Below, one piece after another: positions 26,901 to 35,666 of a DNA stretch of 64,000 nt. The stretch is from contig NZ_JAWPMM010000001.1 in the NCBI RefSeq assembly GCF_033344935.1, positions 3,678,501 through 3,742,500 on the forward strand. Direction: 5' to 3'. Position numbers and translations under genes: made by a program. The DNA is from Reichenbachiella sp. GTDB taxonomy: Bacteria > Bacteroidota > Bacteroidia > Cytophagales > Cyclobacteriaceae. Position 1 is the first letter of the stretch, and each line of letters begins with the position of its first letter. Below the pieces are notes generated by a model. That model was not told the origin of the DNA, did no database searches, and saw only the letters and a program-made list of their open reading frames with translations.

Positions 26901-27431
26901 ATGAAAACTAAAATCATAATAACCATTCTTGGCTTAATGCCAATGTTGACAATTGCTCAACCTGATTTTTCGCAACAGGCCAAACAAAAACTAGCAGCAC
27001 TCGACCTCATGGTTGGAAACTGGGAAGGCACCGGATATTTGATCACACCTACAGGCAAAGAGGCTTCCAAGGTCACTGAAAAAATTCAATACAAACTAGA
27101 TAAAACTGTAGTGGTGGCCGAAGGAAAAGGTGTAATTACACTCGAAGATGGTACCGAACAGGTAGTACATAACGCCTTAGGTGTGATCTCTTTCAACCCT
27201 TTCACCAAGCAATACCAAATGAATTCTTTCATATCGAAAGGCATGAGTACACAGGCCAAGTTTGAGATCAAAGATGCGAACAATATGGTCTGGTGGATCG
27301 AAGCCGGCCCCTCCACCATTCGCTACTCATTGACCATCAAGGATGGCACCTGGACTGAAATAGGCGAGCGATCCATGGACGGCGAAAACTGGCAACAGTT
27401 TTTTGAGATGAGTTTGAAGAAGGTGGGGTAA
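26901..27431 (+). CDS. Secreted DUF1579-like protein
   Basis: 176 aa. Cleavable signal peptide (MKTKIIITILGLMPMLTIAQ), then a calycin-like beta-barrel: LDLMVGNWEGTGYLITPTGK, VVVAEGKGVITLEDGTEQV, ALGVISFNPFTKQYQMNSFI, WWIEAGPSTIRYSLTIKDGT. The opening G-x-W and overall strand pattern fit DUF1579. Function unknown. Third gene of the membrane protein/winged-helix operon. Confidence 0.75.
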   Translation: MKTKIIITILGLMPMLTIAQPDFSQQAKQKLAALDLMVGNWEGTGYLITPTGKEASKVTEKIQYKLDKTVVVAEGKGVITLEDGTEQVVHNALGVISFNPFTKQYQMNSFISKGMSTQAKFEIKDANNMVWWIEAGPSTIRYSLTIKDGTWTEIGERSMDGENWQQFFEMSLKKVG

Positions 27432-27469
27432 ATAATAGATGATCTCATAATTCAGAGATGCTTCACAGC

Positions 27470-27508
27470 ATAAAATGCTTGAAGGGTGCTACTTTTCAAG
27501 CATTTTAT
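27470..27508. terminator. Bidirectional terminator between convergent genes
   Basis: Perfect 14-bp inverted repeat ATAAAATGCTTGAA (27470-27483) and TTCAAGCATTTTAT (27495-27508). The A-rich and T-rich ends serve both strands. The stop codon of the minus-strand kinase-like gene (27489-27491) lies in its loop. Confidence 0.8.
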
Positions 27509-28604
27509 TTAACTCTATAATCATTTCATCAATTTCAACAATGGTATTCTGAATATGATCTAAGGTTGAATCACTCGATTCATTTTTTTCTCTTTCGAAT
27601 TTCAGTAATTTATTTAATCCAAGAAGTCTTGAAACTGGCCCTCTGAGGTTATGAGATGTATAAAAGGCAAAGTCCTTAAATTTGTTTAAGCTGATTTCAT
27701 TATCCTGAATTAGTCTCTTTTCATTTGTAATGTTTAATGCAATAACAATCCGAGCATCTTTGCCTCGATAAGTTGTCCAGTCAGACGATATTTCAACATC
27801 TATTATTTCGCCATTTTTGAGTTGATGTTTCCATTCTCTACTACTCCATTTTTTTCGCTTATTTGTTTTAAAAAAATGTTCAAGCCTTTGAACCTCTTCT
27901 TCAGGGCGAATATCAAAAATCGTTAATTTTAAAAACTCCTCCTTTGAATACCCATAGTTGCTAATGGCTGCGGTGTTCACATCCAAAAAATAATATGAAT
28001 CCATATCATAGACCCACATTGGAATCGGGCTATCCAAAAACAACTGCTGATAGTTGATTTCACTTTGTTTTCTTCTTTGTTCTTCTTTGTTCTTTAGCTT
28101 AATTATATAGGCTTGGGCGATGTACGAAGCGACAGAGGAAACATATAATTCCTCGCTTTTTTTCCATTCTCTTTTTTCAGCTATCTGCTCCAAACATATA
28201 ATACCAAACAGTTTGCCTTGAATAGACACTTGCACATCCAACATAGATTTTATGTCAAATGCATCTAGATAATTTTCCTTAAACTCTCTTGTTCGTGGAT
28301 CCTCTGCGGCATCCTCAGCCAGGATGGCCAATTCATTCTTGAATGCCTCAAAATAATTTGGAAAGTCTTTCCTCAATAAAATTTCCCCAGACGTTTGATT
28401 GTTAGCATTTCGATCAAACAACAATTCGTTAAAAATCAACTCATTCTCAGCATCATAAGACCAAAAACTAGCCCTCGAAACCTTTAGCTCATTTGATAAT
28501 ACATGAATAGCCTGATCAATAAATAATTCAAACGAACCATTTATTAAATTCTCTGATCGAGACAATCCTAAAAGACTTTGATATTGATCTAGTTGAAGTT
28601 CCAC
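27489..28604 (-). CDS. GAF-PAS-HisKA protein lacking the ATPase domain
   Basis: 371 aa, cytoplasmic. Residues ~20-165 form a GAF domain (VSRASFWSYDAENELIFNEL, LDVQVSIQGKLFGIICLEQI), ~190-310 a PAS domain (IPMWVYDMDSYYFLDVNTAA, VEISSDWTTYRGKDARIVIA), and ~318-371 a dimerisation/phospho-acceptor helix with H-box FAFYTSHNLRGPVSRLLGLN. The protein then stops; no N, G1 or G2 box of HATPase_c follows. It could be phosphorylated by a partner kinase or act as a decoy. No response regulator is adjacent. The terminator over its stop codon suggests this end is natural rather than a recent break. Confidence 0.85.
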   Translation of the reverse strand: MELQLDQYQSLLGLSRSENLINGSFELFIDQAIHVLSNELKVSRASFWSYDAENELIFNELLFDRNANNQTSGEILLRKDFPNYFEAFKNELAILAEDAAEDPRTREFKENYLDAFDIKSMLDVQVSIQGKLFGIICLEQIAEKREWKKSEELYVSSVASYIAQAYIIKLKNKEEQRRKQSEINYQQLFLDSPIPMWVYDMDSYYFLDVNTAAISNYGYSKEEFLKLTIFDIRPEEEVQRLEHFFKTNKRKKWSSREWKHQLKNGEIIDVEISSDWTTYRGKDARIVIALNITNEKRLIQDNEISLNKFKDFAFYTSHNLRGPVSRLLGLNKLLKFEREKNESSDSTLDHIQNTIVEIDEMIIELNKMLEK

Positions 28605-28853
28605 ACTGCAATGCTCAAAAGGTTAGGTATTCAACTCTAATATAATCAAAGAGGTTCAGAAATTGTCACCCCATGAAAAGCATTTTTCTCAATAAGTAAT
28701 GAATCATCAACAGATTGAAAGTCACAAAAAAATGGTCTCCTACTCCGTAAATAACGTTAATTGCTAAGATGACTCGCTACAATAAATACAACGGTTAGCT
28801 ACAATCCATAGATCTGAGTATCTCGACTAATCTTTAGATAATCAACTTGATTT

Positions 28854-30215
28854 TTAAACAACCAAATTCCTAACCTTCGCCGATTGCAGAAATCGCTTGT
28901 ACCAGCGACCCGAGTCCTTTATAATTCGCTCCTGAGTTTCGAAATCAGTATGAATGAGGCCAAAGCGTTGGGTGAAGCCTTCCGCCCACTCGAAGTTGTC
29001 GAGCAGTGTCCAGATGAAGTAACCCGTTACATTCACGCCTTCTCGTTGCGCTTTGAGTACTTGGTTAAGATAGGACTGCACAAATTGGATTCGATCCAGG
29101 TCTTTGATTCTACCCTCTATTACTTTTTCAGGAAACGCCACACCATTTTCTGTAATCACCAATTCCTTCACGCCCTCATAGGCATCAAATTTCTTTAGCA
29201 CTTGGTAGATCGACTGGGGATATACTTCCCAATTCATCGTGGTCAACGGTACTTTTCGCTCGTCTGCATTCACGATCTGACCTTTCATATATGGGATCAT
29301 CCAATTGGCCTTTACCACCTCACGGGTGTAATTCTGCACACCTATAAAATCAAAATCGAAATGCATCAAACTTTCGTCATGTGGCAGCATGTACTTCTCT
29401 ACTCGCTTGGCAATCGGTAGGTCATCCAGCGGATACCCCAACCCAAGTGCAGGTTCAATAAACAGGCGATTGAGCAGCGCATCGAAGCGATTCGCTGCCG
29501 CCACATCTTTTTCGTCGCCGGTCAGCGGGTCGATGTGTGAGCACGAAAAGGTGGTACCTATTTTCGCATCCTCTAGTTCATTTCTAAGAATACGTGCGCC
29601 CAAACTTTGACAAAGCGTAGCATGGTGCATGGCCGACAGGAAATTACTCATCCCCTTTCTCCCGGGCGCATGATAGCCCAAGAAGTAGCCTGCTCCGGTA
29701 AAAACCATAGGCTCATTGAGCACCATCCAATGGGTGACTCGGTCTCCAAAACTCCTCGCACAAAGTGTAGCAAATTCTTCAAACCAATTCAAAATCTCAC
29801 GATTCGTCCAGCCGCCCTGGTCTTCTAGTACTTGCGGTAAATCCCAATGATAAAGCGTGACCCAAGGGATTATATTCCGCTCCAAACAAGCATCGATAAG
29901 TCGATTGTAAAAATCAATTCCTGCTTGATTTACTTCGCCTATGCCATTGGGCAAAACGCGCGACCAGGAGATTGAAAATCGATAATTGGGGATTTGCATT
30001 TCCTGAATCAAATCCAGGTCATTTTCGAAATGCTCATAGAAATTGCAGCCTACATTGGCATGACTGCCATCTTTTATTTTAGAACTGTTTTGCACGAACT
30101 TGTCCCAGATAGACATGCCCTTGCCGTGTAAATTGTGCGCTCCTTCGATTTGGTACGCGGCAGTGGAGACTCCCCAATGAAAGTCTTCACCAAAATCAAA
30201 CTTAGAATATCCCAC
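28854..30215 (-). CDS. Family 1 glycoside hydrolase (beta-glucosidase)
   Basis: 453 aa, the normal GH1 length. N-terminal FHWGVSTAAYQIEGA signature, acid/base Glu E168 in LNEPM, nucleophile E356 in VITENG, and the YFIWTLLDNFEWAEGF substrate site near the end. No signal peptide, so it acts in the cytoplasm on a beta-glucoside (or related sugar). Last gene of a three-gene minus operon; its start is 3 bp after the glycosyltransferase stop, suggesting a shared glycan or glycolipid pathway. Confidence 0.95.
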   Translation of the reverse strand: MGYSKFDFGEDFHWGVSTAAYQIEGAHNLHGKGMSIWDKFVQNSSKIKDGSHANVGCNFYEHFENDLDLIQEMQIPNYRFSISWSRVLPNGIGEVNQAGIDFYNRLIDACLERNIIPWVTLYHWDLPQVLEDQGGWTNREILNWFEEFATLCARSFGDRVTHWMVLNEPMVFTGAGYFLGYHAPGRKGMSNFLSAMHHATLCQSLGARILRNELEDAKIGTTFSCSHIDPLTGDEKDVAAANRFDALLNRLFIEPALGLGYPLDDLPIAKRVEKYMLPHDESLMHFDFDFIGVQNYTREVVKANWMIPYMKGQIVNADERKVPLTTMNWEVYPQSIYQVLKKFDAYEGVKELVITENGVAFPEKVIEGRIKDLDRIQFVQSYLNQVLKAQREGVNVTGYFIWTLLDNFEWAEGFTQRFGLIHTDFETQERIIKDSGRWYKRFLQSAKVRNLVV

Positions 30216-30218
30216 TCG

Positions 30219-31271
30219 TTAAGATAATTTCAATTTCAAAAAAGAGAAAAGGCCAGGTTTTGTGATCACAGGGGCCAGTTGCGATTGGATGTGCTCTTCC
30301 AATACTTTGTCCACGATAAATTGCGTTTCATCCGGAAAGTGAACCGGCACATGCTGATCAGATTTCACCCACTTCCGAATGTTCTTTACATTTTTCTTAT
30401 TGAGCTTTTTGATCACCGGCACGCCCAAGTCTTTCAACCCTTCGGCATTGAAGTGCTGCTCGTATTGGCGCTTCATTGGTATCACCAACAATTTTTTATT
30501 CAAGTACAACGCCTCTGCAGGAGTTTCAAAACCTGCTCCACATAGCACCCCTGTAGCAGAGGCCATGCTTTTGCTAAATCGCTCGGCATGGATGGGTTCT
30601 ATTTTTACGTTGCCAACTTCGTAAGCCTCTTTGGTGTGTTTGGAGAATACTTGCCACTCTGCACGTTTTACCTCAGACAACACTTTGATCAATTTCTTGT
30701 CGCCATAGGCTGGCAGATAAACCGTATAGTGCCCTTCGTCAGACATCTCCTGTTCTCGGATTTCGGTGCGGATGATCGGCGTGAAAATATTGTCGTCGTA
30801 TTTTCTAAAATGAAAACTATAGTAGCTATCGCAGGGTGCGTAAAATTTGAGCACCGCCCACCCCATCGGGTCACTATGCTTCGGTACAGGGACCTTTTTT
30901 GAGCGTAGCGCACTTTGGTGGCTTACGCCAATACATTTCACACCTTTCAGCCTACAGGCCCAAGCAGAGATCGGTTCGAAATCGTTGATCACCAGATCGT
31001 AGTCTTTGACCGGACAACTTTTGATTTCATTCCAAACGCGTCTTATACGATTGGCCTTGTAAGTCGCCAACATATCTACGCCTCCGCCTTTGCCAAAGAT
31101 GAAACTCATGCCCTTGTAGGCATACTTCACCGGAAAAGGCAAATCGATATCGGCCTGTACGCCACTGATCAAGATATCGACATGCGCCCGTTTCATGAGC
31201 GCTGGTATCACGTCTTTAGCACGGCTCAAGTGGCCATTGCCAGTGCCTTGTATCGCATATAGTATTTTCAT
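30219..31271 (-). CDS. GT-B glycosyltransferase (GT28/MurG-like)
   Basis: 350 aa. The N-terminal Rossmann half begins KILYAIQGTGNGHLSRAKDV, with the GxGxGH acceptor loop of MGDG synthase/MurG-like enzymes. The C-terminal half contains VLCGAGFETPAEALYLNKKL and VIPMKRQYEQHFNAEGLKDL, the donor (UDP-sugar) site. It matches the Glyco_trans_1_3 type. Acceptor is unknown. Located between a phosphoesterase gene (12 bp) and GH1 gene (3 bp). Confidence 0.85.
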   Translation of the reverse strand: MKILYAIQGTGNGHLSRAKDVIPALMKRAHVDILISGVQADIDLPFPVKYAYKGMSFIFGKGGGVDMLATYKANRIRRVWNEIKSCPVKDYDLVINDFEPISAWACRLKGVKCIGVSHQSALRSKKVPVPKHSDPMGWAVLKFYAPCDSYYSFHFRKYDDNIFTPIIRTEIREQEMSDEGHYTVYLPAYGDKKLIKVLSEVKRAEWQVFSKHTKEAYEVGNVKIEPIHAERFSKSMASATGVLCGAGFETPAEALYLNKKLLVIPMKRQYEQHFNAEGLKDLGVPVIKKLNKKNVKNIRKWVKSDQHVPVHFPDETQFIVDKVLEEHIQSQLAPVITKPGLFSFLKLKLS

Positions 31272-31283
31272 TTTCTGAATCGT

Positions 31284-32165
31284 TTAGTTTTTTGGTGCTA
31301 CGATCAGCATTTCTTGAAGCATCTTACTGTACAGCTCTTTCGGTGAAAAATCTGAATGATAGTCCACTTCATGTAGCTCTTCTGACCCATCGGTCTGGCA
31401 AACAAATTCTTCATCAGAGTATTTATAGATCGACCACTCGCCTTTTTTGTATTCGAGTGAGGAAAGATTCTCGATCCAATCGCCGGAATTCAAATAAGTC
31501 ACATGGCCGTGCTCTGTTTCGTAGTCCTTGATTTCGGGATGATGAATGTGCCCACACATCACATATTTGTAGCCGTTTTCGGCAGCTATAGTCGTGGCCG
31601 TTTCTTCAAACTTGTTGATGAACTTTACAGCGCCTTTCACACTGTTTTTTACTTTTTTGGATAATGAGATTCTTCCTTTTCCAAAAAATTCGCTGATGGC
31701 ATTGACCACCTGATTGATCAAAATCAAAGTATCATAGCCTATCGCGCCAAGCTTAGTTAGCCAGCGGGAGTGCTGCATGGTCACGTCGAACACATCACCA
31801 TGAAAAACCCATACCTTCTCGCCTTCTAGCTCTAGCACCAGCTTGTTTTGCAATCGAAAAGATCCGACTTTGAACCCTTCGAACTTTCGAAGCATTTCGT
31901 CGTGATTGCCCGTGATGTAGTGCATTTTCACTCCTTTCGACATCCATTTGAATAGGTGGCTCACCACCTTCATGTGGCTCTTGGGCCAATAGCGTTTGCT
32001 AAACTGCCAAATATCAATAATGTCTCCGTTGAGAATGACCTGCTTGGGGGAGACGCTGCGCAGGTAGTTGAGAAGCTCCTTGGCGCGACAGCCATAGGTG
32101 CCTAAGTGGATATCCGATAAGACCAGAATATCTACTTTCCTTTTTCGAGGCTTGCTGCTCTTCAT
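31284..32165 (-). CDS. LpxH-like metallophosphoesterase
   Basis: 293 aa calcineurin-type phosphoesterase with all motifs: LSDIHLGTYG (D18-type metal ligands), NGDIIDIW, GNHDEM, HGDVFD and GHIHHPE. The closest described group is UDP-2,3-diacylglucosamine diphosphatase-like enzymes, which act in lipid A synthesis, but this longer form is often found near sugar transferases and its substrate is not certain. First gene of the operon with the glycosyltransferase and GH1. Confidence 0.87.
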   Translation of the reverse strand: MKSSKPRKRKVDILVLSDIHLGTYGCRAKELLNYLRSVSPKQVILNGDIIDIWQFSKRYWPKSHMKVVSHLFKWMSKGVKMHYITGNHDEMLRKFEGFKVGSFRLQNKLVLELEGEKVWVFHGDVFDVTMQHSRWLTKLGAIGYDTLILINQVVNAISEFFGKGRISLSKKVKNSVKGAVKFINKFEETATTIAAENGYKYVMCGHIHHPEIKDYETEHGHVTYLNSGDWIENLSSLEYKKGEWSIYKYSDEEFVCQTDGSEELHEVDYHSDFSPKELYSKMLQEMLIVAPKN

Positions 32166-32472
32166 TTGGTTTTGAATGGAGAGTGCAATGGCCTAATTAA
32201 GTTTAAAAGGAGGTTTAGGGTCAGCACTTCTACGAAATGCTGCATCGCGTTAAAAACTCTTGTCTTTGGTCTTTTCCAATTGAAAGACAACTTAGGACTA
32301 GACAAGGACAGGCCCGGTTTTAGTTGTGTCGTAATCATCATCTGCTTTTTACAAAAAAAGCCTACGACTATTAACTCCTGATTGTCAGAGGACTATCCTT
32401 TTATTAAGTATTGAAGGGTTTTATTATGGTAATTTTATGAGGTACAGGGTTTGTGTTAAGACAACATTCTTT
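32166..32472. other. Intergenic region upstream of the phosphoesterase operon
   Basis: About 300 bp with no supported gene, RNA or clear hairpin. It should contain the promoter of the minus-strand phosphoesterase operon, but no convincing -33/-7 pair was found. Confidence 0.4.
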
Positions 32473-32693
32473 GAAACGTCATTGCGAGCGAAGCGAAGCA
32501 ATCTCATCATTTTATTGGACTAGTGTAATAAAATGCAGTATAAGGCGGCAAGAGCGATCGAAATTTAATTGACGTCATTGCGAGGCGGGCGATTCGATGG
32601 TAATCGAATGCACAACGTGGCAATCTCGTGAATTTATTGTATTCGTGAGGTTGTAGGCAGTAGAAGGCCGATGGGGATTGCCACGTCAATTAT
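32473..32693. repeat. Third locus of REP-like repeat units
   Basis: Holds a short plus unit (CGTCATTGCGAGCGAAGCGA at about 32476, ending AGCAATCTC), a long plus unit (GACGTCATTGCGAGGCGGGC at about 32571, inner hairpin GATTCGATGG / TAATCGAATG, ending ACAACGTGGCAATCTC), and a partial minus unit (GGGATTGCCACGTCAATTA at about 32674). The outer AATTCTCAGAAGG block seen at the other two loci is absent here. Confidence 0.7.
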
Positions 32694-32697
32694 TAAC

Positions 32698-32730
32698 AAA
32701 CCTATAAGGTTTTCAAAACCTTATAGGTTT
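32698..32730 (-). terminator. Perfect 33-bp palindrome over the topB stop codon (repeat copy 2)
   Basis: AAACCTATAAGGTTTT (32698-32713), one spacer base, AAAACCTTATAGGTTT (32715-32730): a perfect 16-bp stem. The topB stop codon (32721-32723) lies within it. Probably terminates topB transcription; sequence-related to palindromes at 22104 and 35620. Confidence 0.75.
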
Positions 32731-35042
32731 CCGCGGATGATCTCCAAAACCAACTCCTTAGACAAAGGCCGTCCATTGGCTCTGGCTTTGATGTCTTCGA
32801 AAGCAAATCGGAAGTCGCAGCCAGCTTTCCACTGATCGCAGCCATAGGCAGTCTGGCCACGGATGATCGTGCCTTTGCCACACTTAGGACAGGGCGGCAT
32901 ATCAGCTTCCGCCTTCTTAGGCTTGGGTGATTTGTTTTCGAATTCAATACCGAAAGTATCAGTCAATTTCAAAACACCTTCTACTTTCTGTCCATCCAAA
33001 ACGAATCCTTTGATCTTAGTGGTTGCCTTTTTCTCCAAGAGCCGTTGGACTTGTTTTTCGGTGAGCTTCTTCTCCATGTAGACTAGAGGCAGTCGCAAGT
33101 CACAGCCTTCCTTCCAGCCACTACAGCCGTAGGCCGATTGCCCTTTCAGGATATTACCTTTGTTGCACTTCGGGCAAGGCATACCTACCAGCCCGGCCTT
33201 GTTCTTGGCTGCTGGTTTTTTAGACTTGCTCAACGACACGGGTTCGAGTCTGGGTTTACCCGTTTCCATGCGTACTTCATACACCAGCTCGTCTACCATC
33301 TTTTTCATATTGATAATAAAGTCACGCGCACTGAATGCGCCGTCTTCTATCTCTTTGAGCTGCTTCTCCCATTGCCCAGTGAGTTCGGCGGACTTGAGCA
33401 ATTCATTTTGAATGGTATCTATCAATTGAATACCCATGGGTGTGGGTATCACTTGTTTTTTTCGTCGTTGGGTATATTTTCTTTTGAAAAGTGTTTCGAT
33501 GATATTGGCACGAGTAGACGGACGGCCAATGCCGTTGGCTTTCATCAGATCCCTAAGTTCATCGTCTTCTACTTGTTTGCCGGCCGTTTCCATCGCCCGT
33601 AGCAGCGACGCTTCGGTATAAAACTTAGGTGGTTTAGTAGTCTTCTCTATAAATGACGGTTCGTGCGGGCCGCGCTCGCCTTTTTCGAACGATGGCAGAA
33701 TGTTGTCGTCGTCTTCTTTGTTTTCTTCGTCTGAATCGTCGTCGTCCTTTTTCTTCTTTTCTTTTGGGAATAATACTCGCCAGCCTTCTTCTAGGATTTC
33801 TTTCCCCTTGGCCACGAACTTCACCTCCTCTACTTCCGCACTTACTTGTGTTTTGGCCACCTGACAATCCGGATAAAAAACAGCCAGAAATCTTCTTACT
33901 ATAATATCATAAACCTTTCGCTGATCAGCATTAAGTGGCTTTTCTTCTCCAGTAGGGATAATGGCGTGGTGATCAGTAACTTTTTTGTCATTGAATACTT
34001 TGGTCGACTTCCTGATTTTTCCGCCAAGGATCGACACGGTAAATGACGCATACTGTGTCAACCCCTTCAATATGCCAGGAATTTTCGGGTACATGTCGTT
34101 CGGCAGAAAAGTGGTATCCACCCGTGGATAAGTCACCACCTTCATCTCATAAAGCGTCTGTACCAGTTTCAAAGTTGCCTCAGCCGTGAACCCGAACTTA
34201 TTATTGCAATACACCTGCAGTGCGGTCAAATCAAAAAGTTTTGGGGCGTATTCCTTGCCTTCTTTCTTTTCAATGTCTGTGATCACTAGGTCTTTTCCGG
34301 AGATCTGAACCAACAGTTTTTCTCCTTCCTCTTTTTGCTGAAACTTGCCTTCCGGGGAACTGAATTTCGAATCTCTATAAAGGGTTTGTAATTCCCAATA
34401 AGGTGTAGGTTTGAAATTCTCAATTTCATAATGGCGATTAACCAGCATAGCCAAGGTCGGAGTTTGTACGCGACCGATGGACAGTACCTGTTTGAATCCG
34501 CCATACTTCAGTGTGTACAAGCGAGTTGCATTCATCCCTAACAGCCAATCACCGATGGCTCTTGAACTACCCGCGTAATACAGATTGTCAAATTCCTCGG
34601 CAGGTTTGAGCTGATCGAAACCTGTTTTGATTGCCTCTGTGGTCAGTGAAGAAATCCAGAGTCTTTGTACTTCGCCTTTGTACTTTGCCTGCTTGATCAC
34701 CCAGCGCTGGATGAGCTCCCCTTCTTGCCCGGCATCCCCACAGTTGATCACTACATCGGCTTTGTCGAGCAGCCCCTTGATCACCTTGAACTGTTTCTTC
34801 ACCCCACCATCGTCCATGACCTTGGTTTCGAATCTTTCGGGCAGCATGGGCAGGGTATTCAAATCCCAACGCTTCCAATGTGGTTTATAATCTTCTGGGG
34901 GATAGAGTGTGCAGAAGTGTCCGAAAGTCCAGGTGACTTGGTAGCCATTGCCTTCGAAGTAGCCATCTTTTCGATCCTTGGCGCCTATCACCTGAGCGAT
35001 TTCCTTGGCAACACTGGGCTTCTCGGCGATACAGACTTTCAT
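32721..35042 (-). CDS. topB: DNA topoisomerase III (type IA)
   Basis: 773 aa. TOPRIM domain with catalytic Glu in IAEKPS (E7) and the acidic motif DAGQEGEL near residue 103. Catalytic tyrosine in VTYPRVDTTF (Y305). An acidic/lysine insert (KKEKKKKDDDDSDEENKEDD split here by eye) lies near residue 450. Two C-terminal zinc-ribbon-like repeats follow: CPKCNKG with YGCSGWKEGCD, and CPKCGKG with YGCDQWKAGCD. It relaxes and decatenates DNA through a covalent 5'-phosphotyrosine. The gene is monocistronic and ends inside a palindromic repeat. Confidence 0.95.
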   Translation of the reverse strand: MKVCIAEKPSVAKEIAQVIGAKDRKDGYFEGNGYQVTWTFGHFCTLYPPEDYKPHWKRWDLNTLPMLPERFETKVMDDGGVKKQFKVIKGLLDKADVVINCGDAGQEGELIQRWVIKQAKYKGEVQRLWISSLTTEAIKTGFDQLKPAEEFDNLYYAGSSRAIGDWLLGMNATRLYTLKYGGFKQVLSIGRVQTPTLAMLVNRHYEIENFKPTPYWELQTLYRDSKFSSPEGKFQQKEEGEKLLVQISGKDLVITDIEKKEGKEYAPKLFDLTALQVYCNNKFGFTAEATLKLVQTLYEMKVVTYPRVDTTFLPNDMYPKIPGILKGLTQYASFTVSILGGKIRKSTKVFNDKKVTDHHAIIPTGEEKPLNADQRKVYDIIVRRFLAVFYPDCQVAKTQVSAEVEEVKFVAKGKEILEEGWRVLFPKEKKKKDDDDSDEENKEDDDNILPSFEKGERGPHEPSFIEKTTKPPKFYTEASLLRAMETAGKQVEDDELRDLMKANGIGRPSTRANIIETLFKRKYTQRRKKQVIPTPMGIQLIDTIQNELLKSAELTGQWEKQLKEIEDGAFSARDFIINMKKMVDELVYEVRMETGKPRLEPVSLSKSKKPAAKNKAGLVGMPCPKCNKGNILKGQSAYGCSGWKEGCDLRLPLVYMEKKLTEKQVQRLLEKKATTKIKGFVLDGQKVEGVLKLTDTFGIEFENKSPKPKKAEADMPPCPKCGKGTIIRGQTAYGCDQWKAGCDFRFAFEDIKARANGRPLSKELVLEIIRGNL

Positions 35043-35120
35043 GGATGGGTTTAAGCTGTTATGCTAATGAAATTTTCTAATTGAATTTCAAATTAAGTCA
35101 GATTGAGATTAAGAACCAGT

Positions 35121-35615
35121 CTATCCGCAACACTTTTTATATTTCTTTCCACTACCACAAGGACAGGGGTCGTTGCGATGAACTTTCTTCATAAGGTCCA
35201 CTTCTTTAGGATTGATTTTTCCATCAAGGTAAAACCATTTACCCTCTTCTTTTTGAAAATTCGAACGCTCGTGATGGACGTGATTTTTACCTTTTGCATC
35301 AGTGAAATAAGCCTTAAACTCAACTACACCAATAGTATCAGAAACACTGCCGTGTTCCTCACTGATGATTTCCAGTTTCGTCCAGGTGTTTTCTTTAGAC
35401 CATTGTTCGATTCCCTCAATCTTGTATTCCGAGCGATGCTTTTGATGCGTAGAATCATAGAGGTATTGAGCCTCTCCAATACTGTACGCTGTATATCTGG
35501 ATTTCATCAATGCCAAAGCCGTATGAGCTGATTGATTTTTTATGATTGGAATGCAGCAGTCTTCGAGTGGTTTTCCTGATCCGCAAGGGCATGGTACTTG
35601 TTTCATATTTGGCAA
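35121..35615 (-). CDS. YchJ-like protein with two SEC-C zinc motifs
   Basis: 164 aa. A SEC-C motif at each end: [13 protein letters not shown] (about residues 8-20) and [15 protein letters not shown] near the C-terminus. Between them lies a YchJ/NTF2-like middle domain ([52 protein letters not shown]). SEC-C binds zinc and, in SecA, interacts with SecB or ribosomes; the role of YchJ proteins is not established. Divergent from the AlkD-like gene. Confidence 0.9.
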   Translation of the reverse strand: MPNMKQVPCPCGSGKPLEDCCIPIIKNQSAHTALALMKSRYTAYSIGEAQYLYDSTHQKHRSEYKIEGIEQWSKENTWTKLEIISEEHGSVSDTIGVVEFKAYFTDAKGKNHVHHERSNFQKEEGKWFYLDGKINPKEVDLMKKVHRNDPCPCGSGKKYKKCCG

Positions 35616-35619
35616 AATT

Positions 35620-35652
35620 AAACCGATATGGTTTTAGAAACCTTATAGGTTT
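35620..35652. repeat. 33-bp palindromic repeat, copy 3, in a divergent promoter region
   Basis: AAACCGATATGGTTT (35620-35634) and AAACCTTATAGGTTT (35638-35652), inverted with two mismatches. It fills most of the 51-bp gap between two divergent start codons (35615 and 35667), so it cannot be a simple terminator here. Confidence 0.65.
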
Positions 35653-35666
35653 GGTATCTTAAATAA

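Noticed and set aside
32721..35042. DxD to DxG change in the TopB TOPRIM motif (DAGQEGEL)
   Set aside because: DAG-x-EGE is, as far as I recall, common in TopB of other bacteria, so it is not a sign of inactivation.
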